NCBI GenBank assembly: GCA_002429595.1
Contig: DJAM01000142.1
Coordinates: 15,568-25,601, forward strand
Source of the DNA: Coxiellaceae bacterium UBA6002
GTDB taxonomy: Bacteria > Pseudomonadota > Gammaproteobacteria > UBA6002
Length of the DNA: 10,034 nucleotides
Reading direction: 5' to 3'
Both the position numbers and the translations under genes were made by a program. Position 1 is the first letter of the stretch. Each line of letters opens with the position of its first letter. Of the stretch, positions 1-7,075 are shown piece by piece. Below the pieces are notes generated by a model. The model was given only the letters and a program-made list of their open reading frames with translations, was not told where the DNA came from and ran no database searches.

Positions 1-78
1 GGTGCGGCTGGAAGGATGGGTTCCCGCCTACGCGGGAATGACATAATTGCTGGAATGACACTAGTTGCTGGAATGACT
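1..78. repeat. Interspersed GC-rich palindromic repeat with two truncated tandem copies (left edge)
   Basis: Positions 21-38 form a perfect hairpin, TTCCCGC-CTAC-GCGGGAA. The wider unit at 1-43 is the reverse complement of 9978-10020 with only three mismatches. Towards valS the end of the unit, GGAATGACA (35-43), recurs at 52-60 and, as GGAATGAC, at 70-77, giving a decayed tandem array with a 17-18 base period. The same family occurs at 3437-3511 and at the right edge, so it is an interspersed REP/MITE-like element. It lies just downstream of valS. No T-run follows the hairpin on either strand, so it is not a standard intrinsic terminator. The family name is unknown to me. Confidence 0.85.
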
Positions 79-114
79 GACAAGCTGCGGAAAGGAGAAA
101 GTTGTAGTCAACCC

Positions 115-2871
115 TTATAAGCTTTCAACAAGCTTTAGCCTCTCTCGTAATTTTTCCAGGATCGTAGCCATTTCATTCGCTTTCTGTTTTTCTTGGTCCA
201 CTACGTTCGGGGGTGCTTTATAAAGGTAATTAGGGTTGCTTAGCTTAGTTGCCGACTTATCGAGGTCGGTTTCGATCTTTGCAATTTCTTTGTTTAATCT
301 TGAAAGCTCCACTGACTTATCGATTAGTTCGGCCATTGGAACGAAGATTTCTAATTCTTCAACTAATGCAGTTGCAGCGGCGCGTGGGGGTTCGTTGATC
401 CATTGGATATCATTTACTTTTGCCAGTGATTTGATGTAAATCTCTGTGGCTTGTACTCGACGTTTATCAGAAGTTGATCCTTGGCTTAAAAGGATTGAGA
501 TCTCTTTACCTGGTGAAATATTCATTTCACCACGAATGTTGCGGATAGCAACAACTACCTTTTTTAACCAATCTATGTCAGCGAGGCTGTCGCTATCAAC
601 CCGAGATTCATCATAAGTTGGGTATGGTTGCAGCATGATGGTGTCGGCATTGATTTTTAAAACCTTTGCGACTCTTTGCCAGATTTCTTCGGTGATGAAT
701 GGCATTAATGGGTGGATCAAACGTAACAGTGTTTCTAGGACTGTTGTTAGGGTATACCGTGCACCTAATTGCTTTGCTGGGTCTTTGCTGGCATATAAAA
801 TTGGCTTCGATAGCTCCAAGTACCAATCACAATACTCATTCCAAATAAATTCATAAACGGCTTGAGCGAGTAGATCAAAACGATATGTTGCAAAACAATG
901 ATGAACTGTTTGGATGAGGTCTTGCAAGGAGCTTTGAATCCATTGGTCTGCTAGGCTCAATTGCATTTCAGCTGTGGCAGTTAGGTCATGCTGCTCGGTA
1001 TTCATTAAAACATATCGGGCTGCATTCCAAAGTTTATTACAAAAATTTCGGTTTCCTTCGATGCGTCCTAAATCGAATCGGATGTCTCGGCCCGTAGAAG
1101 CTAGCGCATAGTAGGTAAAGCGTAAGGAGTCTGTACCGAAAGCTGGGATGCCGTTTGGAAATTCTTTAGTGGTGACTGAGGTAATCTTTGCGGCGGTGCC
1201 TGGATGGATGAGATTTTGGGTTCTTTTAATAATAAGTTGCTCTAAAGGGATGCCATCAATTAGATCGATTGGGTCAAGAATATTCCCCTTCGATTTTGAC
1301 ATCTTCTGGCCTTCGCTATCACGAATTAAGCCTGTAATATAAACAGTCTTGAATGGAATTTTGTTTTGAAACTTTAAACCTAACATGATCATCCGGGCGA
1401 CCCAGAAGAAAATAATGTCGAAGCCGGTTACAAGGACATCTGTCGGATAAAAAGTTTTAAGCTCTTCTGTTTCTTGTGGCCAACCCAGGGTTGCAAATGG
1501 CCATAAGCCGGACGAAAACCACGTATCTAATACATCTTCATCTTGCCTTAGCTTCACTGCGTCAGACAAACTGTATTTAGCTCTAACCTCGTCTTCTGTA
1601 TCGCCAACATAAATATTCTCATGTTCATCATACCAAGCAGGTATGCGGTGACCCCACCAAAGTTGCCGACTGATACACCAGTCTTGGATGTTTTCTAACC
1701 ATTGGAAATAAATCTTCGTCCAAGATTCAGGTACAAACTGAACCTCTTTGTTCGCTACTACGGCCAATGCTGGTTCGGCAAGCTGTTTAGCTTTAACAAA
1801 CCATTGCTTCGTTAAGTAGGGCTCAACTACCACTCCAGAACGTTCGCCACGAGGTACATTTAGATTATGTGGCTCAATCTTTTCTAAAAGGTTTAAAGCT
1901 GTCAGATCCGCGATAATGGCCTTACGCGCTTCAAATCGATCTAACCCTTGGTAAGCTTTTGGAGCGTTACTGTTAATTTTAGCGTCGGCAGTCAAGATAT
2001 TGATAAATGGCAGATTATGGCGTTCACCCATAGCGTAATCGTTGAAATCGTGAGCGGGTGTAATTTTGACGACACCGGTACCAAAATCGATGGCAACAGA
2101 TTCATCAGCTATGATAGGAATTTCACGGTTTACGAGTGGCAAAAGTAATTTTTGACCAATTAAAGCTTGATAGCGTTCATCATCAGGGTTAACAGCAACT
2201 GCAACGTCTCCCAGCATCGTTTCGGGTCGAGTGGTGGCGATGGTAATAAAATTGTGGGGAGCGCTAACGACGGGGTAGCGAATATACCACAATGACCCCA
2301 CTTCTTCGTGGTTCACAACCTCTAGATCTGAAATAGCCGTACCCAAGGAAGGATCCCAATTAACTAAGCGCTGACCACGGTACAGCAAGCCTTCTTCATA
2401 AAGGGTGATAAACACGTTGCGAACAGCTTCATTAAGCCCTTCATCTAATGAAAACCTTTCTCTCGACCAGTCTACACTGGCACCCATCCTGCGCAGTTGT
2501 TTTTTGATAGTCCCATCAGAACTGTCTTTCCATTGCCAAACGCGGTCAACAAATCGATCTCGACCGATTTCTTTGCGACTAGTTCCTTCATTGAGAAGCT
2601 GTAATTCAACAACCATTTGGGTTGCGATACCGGCATGATCGGTACCAACTTGCCATAGGGTTCTAAAGCCACGCATACGATGATAACGAATCAAAGCATC
2701 CATAAGACTGACTTGAAAGCCATGACCCATATGTAAAGTTCCAGTCACATTCGGCGGCGGTAGCATAATACAATAGGGCGTTCCAGTTTGCGCTGGAGCA
2801 AAATAGCCTTGCGCTTCCCATTTTTGATACCAGCTTTGTTCAATATTTTCGGGTTGATAGGTTTTTTCCAT
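115..2871 (-). CDS. valS: Valine--tRNA ligase (ValRS), class I
   Basis: This cytoplasmic enzyme charges tRNA-Val with valine using ATP and hydrolyses mischarged threonine in a separate editing domain. The 918-residue product is full length for the family (E. coli about 951). Visible landmarks in order: N-terminus MEKTYQPENIEQSWY, very like E. coli; HIGH-type motif HMGH at residues 47-50 inside PPPNVTGTLHMGHG; editing-domain motif TTRPETMLGD at 213-222; WCISRQLWWGHRIPAWY at 398-414; DVLDTWFSSGLWPF at 446-459; KMSKS at 523-527; an anticodon-binding region after about 630; and a Lys/Glu-rich C-terminal coiled-coil arm from about 855 to 918. The ATG start matches homologues. The ribosome binding site is weak (AGAGA about 8 bases upstream), consistent with translation following holC, whose stop lies 21 bases upstream. 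The stop is TAA. No T-box or other leader structure was seen. Confidence 0.98.
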   Translation of the reverse strand: MEKTYQPENIEQSWYQKWEAQGYFAPAQTGTPYCIMLPPPNVTGTLHMGHGFQVSLMDALIRYHRMRGFRTLWQVGTDHAGIATQMVVELQLLNEGTSRKEIGRDRFVDRVWQWKDSSDGTIKKQLRRMGASVDWSRERFSLDEGLNEAVRNVFITLYEEGLLYRGQRLVNWDPSLGTAISDLEVVNHEEVGSLWYIRYPVVSAPHNFITIATTRPETMLGDVAVAVNPDDERYQALIGQKLLLPLVNREIPIIADESVAIDFGTGVVKITPAHDFNDYAMGERHNLPFINILTADAKINSNAPKAYQGLDRFEARKAIIADLTALNLLEKIEPHNLNVPRGERSGVVVEPYLTKQWFVKAKQLAEPALAVVANKEVQFVPESWTKIYFQWLENIQDWCISRQLWWGHRIPAWYDEHENIYVGDTEDEVRAKYSLSDAVKLRQDEDVLDTWFSSGLWPFATLGWPQETEELKTFYPTDVLVTGFDIIFFWVARMIMLGLKFQNKIPFKTVYITGLIRDSEGQKMSKSKGNILDPIDLIDGIPLEQLIIKRTQNLIHPGTAAKITSVTTKEFPNGIPAFGTDSLRFTYYALASTGRDIRFDLGRIEGNRNFCNKLWNAARYVLMNTEQHDLTATAEMQLSLADQWIQSSLQDLIQTVHHCFATYRFDLLAQAVYEFIWNEYCDWYLELSKPILYASKDPAKQLGARYTLTTVLETLLRLIHPLMPFITEEIWQRVAKVLKINADTIMLQPYPTYDESRVDSDSLADIDWLKKVVVAIRNIRGEMNISPGKEISILLSQGSTSDKRRVQATEIYIKSLAKVNDIQWINEPPRAAATALVEELEIFVPMAELIDKSVELSRLNKEIAKIETDLDKSATKLSNPNYLYKAPPNVVDQEKQKANEMATILEKLRERLKLVESL

Positions 2872-2892
2872 CTGCGTCTCTACTTAAGAAAT

Positions 2893-3321
2893 TCAATTGA
2901 TATGAAAGGTATTTATTTGGTAGCCACAATCTCGGTATTGCCGATATTTTTGTCTGCCTCGTTCAGGTATGTCATCTTGGTCATAAACTAATTCGACCAC
3001 ACGCTCAAAATCCTTGAAAAAAGGGGGTAGCTCAGCCTGCAGGTTAATTAATACATTTGCGGCTACCTTCTCGCTAGTGCTGATGATGATCGGTGTGTTC
3101 TCGCTGTCAGAAGAATAAATTTCGTGAGGTAAAAAACTTTCCTCTTGATAACTCCATAAGAGATCGTCGAGATACTCAGCTTCTGTCTGAGAGCCAGCAA
3201 AAATCAACACCGTTTTTTCCAAGGTATAGATTTTCTCCACCAGGCGAGCTAAAAACTGATACGCGGCAAGACGCTCTGTCTTTAGAATGTAAAAATCAAT
3301 TCGTGGGGCCAAGTTAGACAA
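2893..3321 (-). CDS. holC: DNA polymerase III subunit chi
   Basis: Chi is an accessory subunit of the replicative polymerase clamp loader. With psi (HolD) it links the holoenzyme to single-strand binding protein. The 142-residue product is close to the 147 of E. coli. It has the family N-terminus RIDFYIL, the helix YQFLARLVEKIY, the Rossmann-like strand TVLIFAGSQTEAEYLDDLLWSY, and the C-terminal run FERVVELVYDQDDIPERGRQKYRQYRDCGYQ, which parallels the E. coli 'RVVEF...RYKAYR' end. The proposed start is TTG at 3319-3321, preceded by a purine-rich AAGAGAG about 2-8 bases upstream. A second in-frame TTG at codon 4 is possible and no ATG is available nearby. The gene lies 21 bases upstream of valS, the usual holC-valS order. 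The pepA gene that commonly precedes holC is absent. Confidence 0.92.
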   Translation of the reverse strand: MSNLAPRIDFYILKTERLAAYQFLARLVEKIYTLEKTVLIFAGSQTEAEYLDDLLWSYQEESFLPHEIYSSDSENTPIIISTSEKVAANVLINLQAELPPFFKDFERVVELVYDQDDIPERGRQKYRQYRDCGYQINTFHIN

Positions 3322-3338
3322 GCTCTCTTATTTAATAG

Positions 3339-3366
3339 ATAATAACCAAATTTTTTGCTGCACAAT
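3339..3366 (-). promoter_or_regulatory. Weak candidate sigma-70 promoter for holC-valS
   Basis: On the minus strand a TATTAT hexamer (plus-strand 3339-3344) lies about 18 bases upstream of the holC TTG. The best -35-like sequences upstream, TTGTGC or ATTGTG at 15-16 base spacing, match poorly and overlap the left arm of the 58-base inverted repeat. Such a promoter would give a leader of only about 10 bases. This is a guess from composition; the true promoter could lie further upstream. Confidence 0.2.
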
Positions 3367-3417
3367 ACGCGATCGATCAATAGCACGCTTTCCTAGATGC
3401 TATTACGCCTATTGTGC
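3360..3417. repeat. 58-base imperfect inverted repeat between holC and lptF
   Basis: The outer arms are GCACAATACGCG (3360-3371) and its near reverse complement CGCCTATTGTGC (3406-3417), 11 of 12 pairs matching. The inner arms are AATAGCA (3379-3385) and TGCTATT (3398-3404), 7 of 7. The loop is 12 bases, and an asymmetric bulge (7 bases left, 1 base right) separates the two stems. It sits in the divergent promoter region of holC and lptF and differs from the TTCCCGC repeat family. It could be a regulator site, a cruciform, or a decayed small mobile repeat; the sequence does not decide. No T-run follows directly, so it is not an obvious terminator. Confidence 0.65.
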
Positions 3418-3436
3418 CTAATCAATACCTTTTTTT

Positions 3437-3511
3437 TGTCATCCCCGCGAAAGCGGGAACCTATGCTTCAAGCCCTACGTAACATGGGTTCCCGCTTTCA
3501 CGGGAATGACA
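3437..3511. repeat. Head-to-head pair of interspersed palindromes upstream of lptF
   Basis: Copy A (from 3437) has the hairpin CCCGC-GAAA-GCGGG at 3444-3457. Copy B has TTCCCG-CTTTCA-CGGGAA at 3489-3506. The copies are inverted relative to each other: the reverse complement of 3437-3466 matches 3482-3511 at most positions, separated by about 15 bases. Each copy can fold alone, or the pair can form one long hairpin with roughly 30-base arms. They belong to the same family as the repeats at both window edges. The pair ends 27 bases before the lptF start, so it is probably in, or just upstream of, the lptF leader. No clear lptF promoter was found between it and the gene. Confidence 0.85.
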
Positions 3512-3538
3512 CGAAATTAATTCAAAGGTCCTGTTTTA

Positions 3539-4636
3539 ATGGGTCTAATTTTTCGTTATTTGGCTAAAGAAACTTATACTACGATGCTGGCAGTTACCAG
3601 TATTTTGGTATTGATTTTTATGAGCCATCAATTTGTTCATTACCTAGGCGATGCTGCTGGAGGTCGTTTGACTCCTCAAGCCGTCCTCCAGATGATGTGC
3701 ATCCAAATTCCCTTGCTGCTTGGCTTTATGTTACCACTTGGCCTTTTTATAGGCATTTTGCTCACTTATGGACGATTATACGTTGATAATGAGATGACAA
3801 TTTTGACTGCTTGCGGCATCAGTAAGACTCAAATTTTGGTCATGAGTCTGTTATTAGCGACCTTTGTAACAGCTTTAGTGACGGTCATCATGTTTTGGGT
3901 AGAGCCAGCTATGGCGAAATATCGGAACGAAATTATAGCTAAAGCAGCTATCTCTTCTCCAATCGAGAAAGTCTCTCCTGGTCGTTTTCAATTAGTCGGC
4001 GATTGGGTTTTATATTCAGAAGGGATATCACGTGACCACCAAGTGATGGCAAATGTATTTGCAGCTCAACTTCCGATGGTGGATAAGGAAGGCGTAGGCT
4101 ATCCTCCTTTGGACGTGATCACCGCAAAGCAAGCCTTTCAAAAAAAATCACCTACGAAAGAAACCTTTATCGTTTTGCAAAGTGGCCATCGTTATCAAGG
4201 CACTCCTGGTAGAAATAAATATCAGATTGCCAATTTTGGCGAATATGGCATGAGGCTGCCCAATAAAGTTCCAGACCTTGGCAAGCAAGAAGAATTCATG
4301 TCACTGTCAAATTTGTGGAAAGAGCGGAAACAAAATTTAACTGCTAGCGCCGAGATTCAATGGCGAATTGCAATGCCGATTTCGGTCGTCATTTTGACAC
4401 TGTTTGCTGTGCCGCTGAGTGAGGTTAAGCCACGAAGAGGTCGTTTTGCCCAAATATTACCCGCTATTGTGATTTATATCGCTTATACCGATTTATTATT
4501 TTTAGGTCGTGCCTGGATAGAAAAGGCCAAGATCTCACCCCAATTAGGTTTATGGTGGATTCATTTCATATTATTGCTGATGGCGATGATAATTTTGTAT
4601 TACAAATTTCCCATAAGGGTACGAGCAACTCGGTAA
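3539..4636 (+). CDS. lptF: LPS export ABC transporter permease LptF
   Basis: LptF pairs with LptG and the LptB ATPase dimer in the inner membrane to extract lipopolysaccharide and push it onto the LptC-LptA bridge. The 365-residue length equals the family norm (E. coli 366). The layout is typical: three N-terminal membrane segments (about 13-35, 53-80, 98-121), a periplasmic beta-jellyroll region (about 125-270), and three C-terminal segments (about 276-295, 303-325, 337-356). Family signatures are YGRLYVDNEMTILTACGIS (the cytoplasmic coupling region that contacts LptB), LQSGHRYQGTPG in the jellyroll, and AEIQWRIAMPISVVILTLFAVPLS at 271-294. The ATG start has AAAGG ten bases upstream. The stop is 26 bases before lptG. 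It is the first gene of a five-gene plus-strand run and diverges from holC across a repeat-rich gap. Confidence 0.97.
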   Translation: MGLIFRYLAKETYTTMLAVTSILVLIFMSHQFVHYLGDAAGGRLTPQAVLQMMCIQIPLLLGFMLPLGLFIGILLTYGRLYVDNEMTILTACGISKTQILVMSLLLATFVTALVTVIMFWVEPAMAKYRNEIIAKAAISSPIEKVSPGRFQLVGDWVLYSEGISRDHQVMANVFAAQLPMVDKEGVGYPPLDVITAKQAFQKKSPTKETFIVLQSGHRYQGTPGRNKYQIANFGEYGMRLPNKVPDLGKQEEFMSLSNLWKERKQNLTASAEIQWRIAMPISVVILTLFAVPLSEVKPRRGRFAQILPAIVIYIAYTDLLFLGRAWIEKAKISPQLGLWWIHFILLLMAMIILYYKFPIRVRATR

Positions 4637-4662
4637 CTTAAAAAGTATAGGTAACTAACCGC

Positions 4663-5727
4663 TTGAATATTTTAAATAATTATATTGGCAAATCGGTGAT
4701 TAGCAGCGTCTTGTTAGTGCTACTGCTCTTGTTGGGTGTTGAAAGTTTTCTGGAGCTTGCCAGCGAATTAAAAGATATTGGCAAAGGAAATTTCCATTTC
4801 TTACAAGCATTGATCAATGTACCTTTAATGTTGCCAACAGATATTTATCAATTATTTCCTATGGCGGCTCTTATTGGCAGTCTCATGGGGCTTGGACGCC
4901 TTGCGAATCAAAGTGAATTAATTGTGATGTCTGCAGCAGGCATGTCACGGTGGCAGATCATGCGGGCTCTGTTATTTACAACAGTCATCCTCTTGGTCTT
5001 CGTTTCTTTGATTGGCGAGGGCATTGCCCCTCAAACGCAACATATTGCTAAGCAATACAAAATGTTGTCTTTGAGTGCCGGTCAGACCTTTAAAAGTGCC
5101 AGCGGTGTTTGGTTTCGGGACGGTAGCAATTTCATCTTTGTGAGAGATATCTATGTCGATAATCGTTTAACAGACGTCACTCGGTATCACTTTGATCCAG
5201 ATAAGCGCTTAACTTTAATCAGTCACGCTTATAAAGGCTTGTATAAACAGGGAAGTTGGTACTTTCGAGATGTCCATCAGTCCGAAATCTTCGATGATCA
5301 CGTCGTAAGTAAAACGATACCGCTACAAAAATGGGATATTAAACTAGATAAAAGACTACTAGGTGTCTCCAACATTAGTCCCGACCAGATGTCATTAAAG
5401 CGTTTGTATTCTTACATTAAGTATCGTCGTCAGAATGATTTAGGTATGGGCATGTATGAATTTGAATTCTGGAAGCGGCTTACTCAGCCTCTTGCGAGTT
5501 TGGTCATGGTATTTTTAGCTATCCCCTTTATCTTTGGGCCATTACGCTCTGTATCGATGGGATTTCGAGTGATGATCGGGGTAGTCATTGGCTTTAGTTT
5601 TTACATTTTAAATCAATTTTTCGGTCCTTTAAGCCAGGTTTATCAAATACCGGCTATCTTAGCAGCCACATTACCTACCATTACATTTGCCTTAATAGGT
5701 ACTTTTTTGTTATTTTTGAGAGCTTAA
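4663..5727 (+). CDS. lptG: LPS export ABC transporter permease LptG
   Basis: This is the second permease of the LptB2FG lipopolysaccharide extractor. The 354 residues compare with 360 in E. coli. The N-terminus ILNNYIGKSVISSV aligns with the E. coli start region (LDRYIGKTI), which supports the TTG start at 4663; no ATG lies nearby and the ribosome binding site is weak (AGG about 11 bases upstream). Landmarks: first membrane segment about 11-33; FPMAALIGSLMGLGRLANQSELIVMSAAGMSRWQIM (65-100), the coupling-helix region that contacts LptB; GEGIAPQTQ after segment 3; a periplasmic jellyroll in the middle; and RLTQPLASLVMVFLAIPFIFG opening the last three membrane segments. The 26-base gap after lptF and 7-base gap before the transporter gene argue for one transcript. 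Confidence 0.97.
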   Translation: MNILNNYIGKSVISSVLLVLLLLLGVESFLELASELKDIGKGNFHFLQALINVPLMLPTDIYQLFPMAALIGSLMGLGRLANQSELIVMSAAGMSRWQIMRALLFTTVILLVFVSLIGEGIAPQTQHIAKQYKMLSLSAGQTFKSASGVWFRDGSNFIFVRDIYVDNRLTDVTRYHFDPDKRLTLISHAYKGLYKQGSWYFRDVHQSEIFDDHVVSKTIPLQKWDIKLDKRLLGVSNISPDQMSLKRLYSYIKYRRQNDLGMGMYEFEFWKRLTQPLASLVMVFLAIPFIFGPLRSVSMGFRVMIGVVIGFSFYILNQFFGPLSQVYQIPAILAATLPTITFALIGTFLLFLRA

Positions 5728-5734
5728 CCATTTG

Positions 5735-7063
5735 ATGTGTGAGATTCTTCCTATGCAAGTCGATAACGCATACCAGTTAGAAGCAGGTTTTCAAGAAAAT
5801 AAAGCGAAAGCAAAATCATTCTATCCTTGGGTCATCTGGGGTTTAGGTGCTGCATTCTTCTTATCGGAATATTTTGCTCGTATCGCTCCTGGGGTGATGG
5901 TCCCTGAATTAATGAGCACGTTTAAAGTTAATGCGCTAAGTTTAGGCTCATTGTCAGCCATTTTTTATATTGCTTATCTTGGCATGCAGATGCCGGTTGG
6001 AACTTTAGTCGATAAATTTGGTCCTCACCGATTGTTGACAATTATGGCGGCACTTTGTGCCTTAGGATGTTTTGTATTTGCTCATGCTGATCATTTAGTG
6101 ACTGCCAAAATAGGTCGCTTCGTGATGGGCTTCGGAGCAGCGTTCGCCTTTGTGGGAACATTGAAACTCGCTACTATCTGGTTTTGCCCCACTCGCTTTG
6201 GATTGCTATCTGGTTTAACCCAGGCACTTGGTATGGCAGGTGCTGCTGTTGCTGCGGGTCCCCTTGCTTTACTAGTTCACGGCATAGGTTGGCGAAATAC
6301 GATGTGGACCATCGGCGTCGTGTTGCTGCTTTTGGCGATTTTGATTGGTTTAATTGTTCGTGATCAACCTAAAGTTGCCAGCATCCAAGAAAGGCAAACG
6401 GATAAGAAATTAAAATTTTGGGAAGCATTTGCCAAAGTTCTACGCAATCCTCAAAGTTGGTTAAATGCAGTCTATGTCGGCGCAGTCTATGCCCCGACCG
6501 CAGCTTTTGCTGAATTATGGGGCGTCAGTTATTTAAGTCGTGTTTACAACATTGACCGAACGATTGCTGCTGATGCCATTAGTTGTATTTTTATCGGAAT
6601 CGCTCTAGGTTGTCCTTTAGCCGGGTGGCTATCTGATTCAATTTGTCGTCGTAAGCCAGTGATGATTGGTGCAGCGATAGCAAGTTTAATCTTTATGTCT
6701 TGTGCTCTTTATTTGCCGCACCTATCAGTGCCCATGTTATTTACCCTACTATTTTTGTATGGTGTCTCAAATTCTGGATTTGCCACAGGCTATGCGCTTG
6801 CAGGTGAAATTAATCCCCGAAGAGTGGCGGGTACTTCACTAGGCTTTGCAAATATGGCTTCTGTCATTGTGGGTGCTTGCTTCCAGCCAATCATTGGGTG
6901 GTTCCTTGATTTAGAGTGGGATGGTCAAATGTTAAATGGAGCTCCCGTCTACTCCGCAGAAGCCTTTCGTCATGCGTTAATGGCTTTACCGATCTGCTTA
7001 GCATTAGGAGTTGCGATCACCTTTTTTGTTAAAGAAACGTATTGTCGCGTTGTTGAAAGTTGA
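5735..7063 (+). CDS. Major facilitator superfamily transporter, substrate unknown
   Basis: An inner-membrane secondary transporter of about 442 residues with a hydrophobic pattern fitting 12 membrane segments. The MFS motif A appears in both halves: GTLVDKFGPHR at about 89-99 between segments 2 and 3, and GWLSDSICRRK at about 297-307 between segments 8 and 9. A charged central loop (about 209-235) divides the halves. Segment 1 carries SEYFARIAPGVM, a form I associate with organic-anion or sugar-phosphate type carriers, but this does not fix a substrate. The start is uncertain: TTG 5732, ATG 5735 (7 bases after lptG) and ATG 5753 are in frame, and the last has a GAG-containing purine run about 9 bases upstream. 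Position in the lptFG run implies co-transcription, not necessarily a role in lipopolysaccharide. Confidence 0.9.
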   Translation: MCEILPMQVDNAYQLEAGFQENKAKAKSFYPWVIWGLGAAFFLSEYFARIAPGVMVPELMSTFKVNALSLGSLSAIFYIAYLGMQMPVGTLVDKFGPHRLLTIMAALCALGCFVFAHADHLVTAKIGRFVMGFGAAFAFVGTLKLATIWFCPTRFGLLSGLTQALGMAGAAVAAGPLALLVHGIGWRNTMWTIGVVLLLLAILIGLIVRDQPKVASIQERQTDKKLKFWEAFAKVLRNPQSWLNAVYVGAVYAPTAAFAELWGVSYLSRVYNIDRTIAADAISCIFIGIALGCPLAGWLSDSICRRKPVMIGAAIASLIFMSCALYLPHLSVPMLFTLLFLYGVSNSGFATGYALAGEINPRRVAGTSLGFANMASVIVGACFQPIIGWFLDLEWDGQMLNGAPVYSAEAFRHALMALPICLALGVAITFFVKETYCRVVES

Positions 7064-7075
7064 TCATAGCGTCCA

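Noticed and set aside
21..77. CRISPR array
   Set aside because: The repeated unit is about 9 bases with 8-9 base gaps, far too short for repeats and spacers, and no cas gene is present.
119..135. AAGCTT-TCAAC-AAGCTT motif at the valS 3' end
   Set aside because: It is inside the conserved C-terminal coding sequence (KLVESL) and needs no separate explanation.
2405..2638. Plus-strand open frame inside valS
   Set aside because: It lies antisense to a conserved part of valS, has no plausible ribosome binding site and reads as a low-complexity shadow translation. The other short frames overlapping valS, holC, the PP-loop gene and glnA are rejected for the same reason.
3418..3437. Intrinsic terminator formed by the 58-base hairpin and the following T-run
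   Set aside because: The eight-T run at 3430-3437 is 12 bases past the stem, and no plus-strand gene lies upstream to be terminated.
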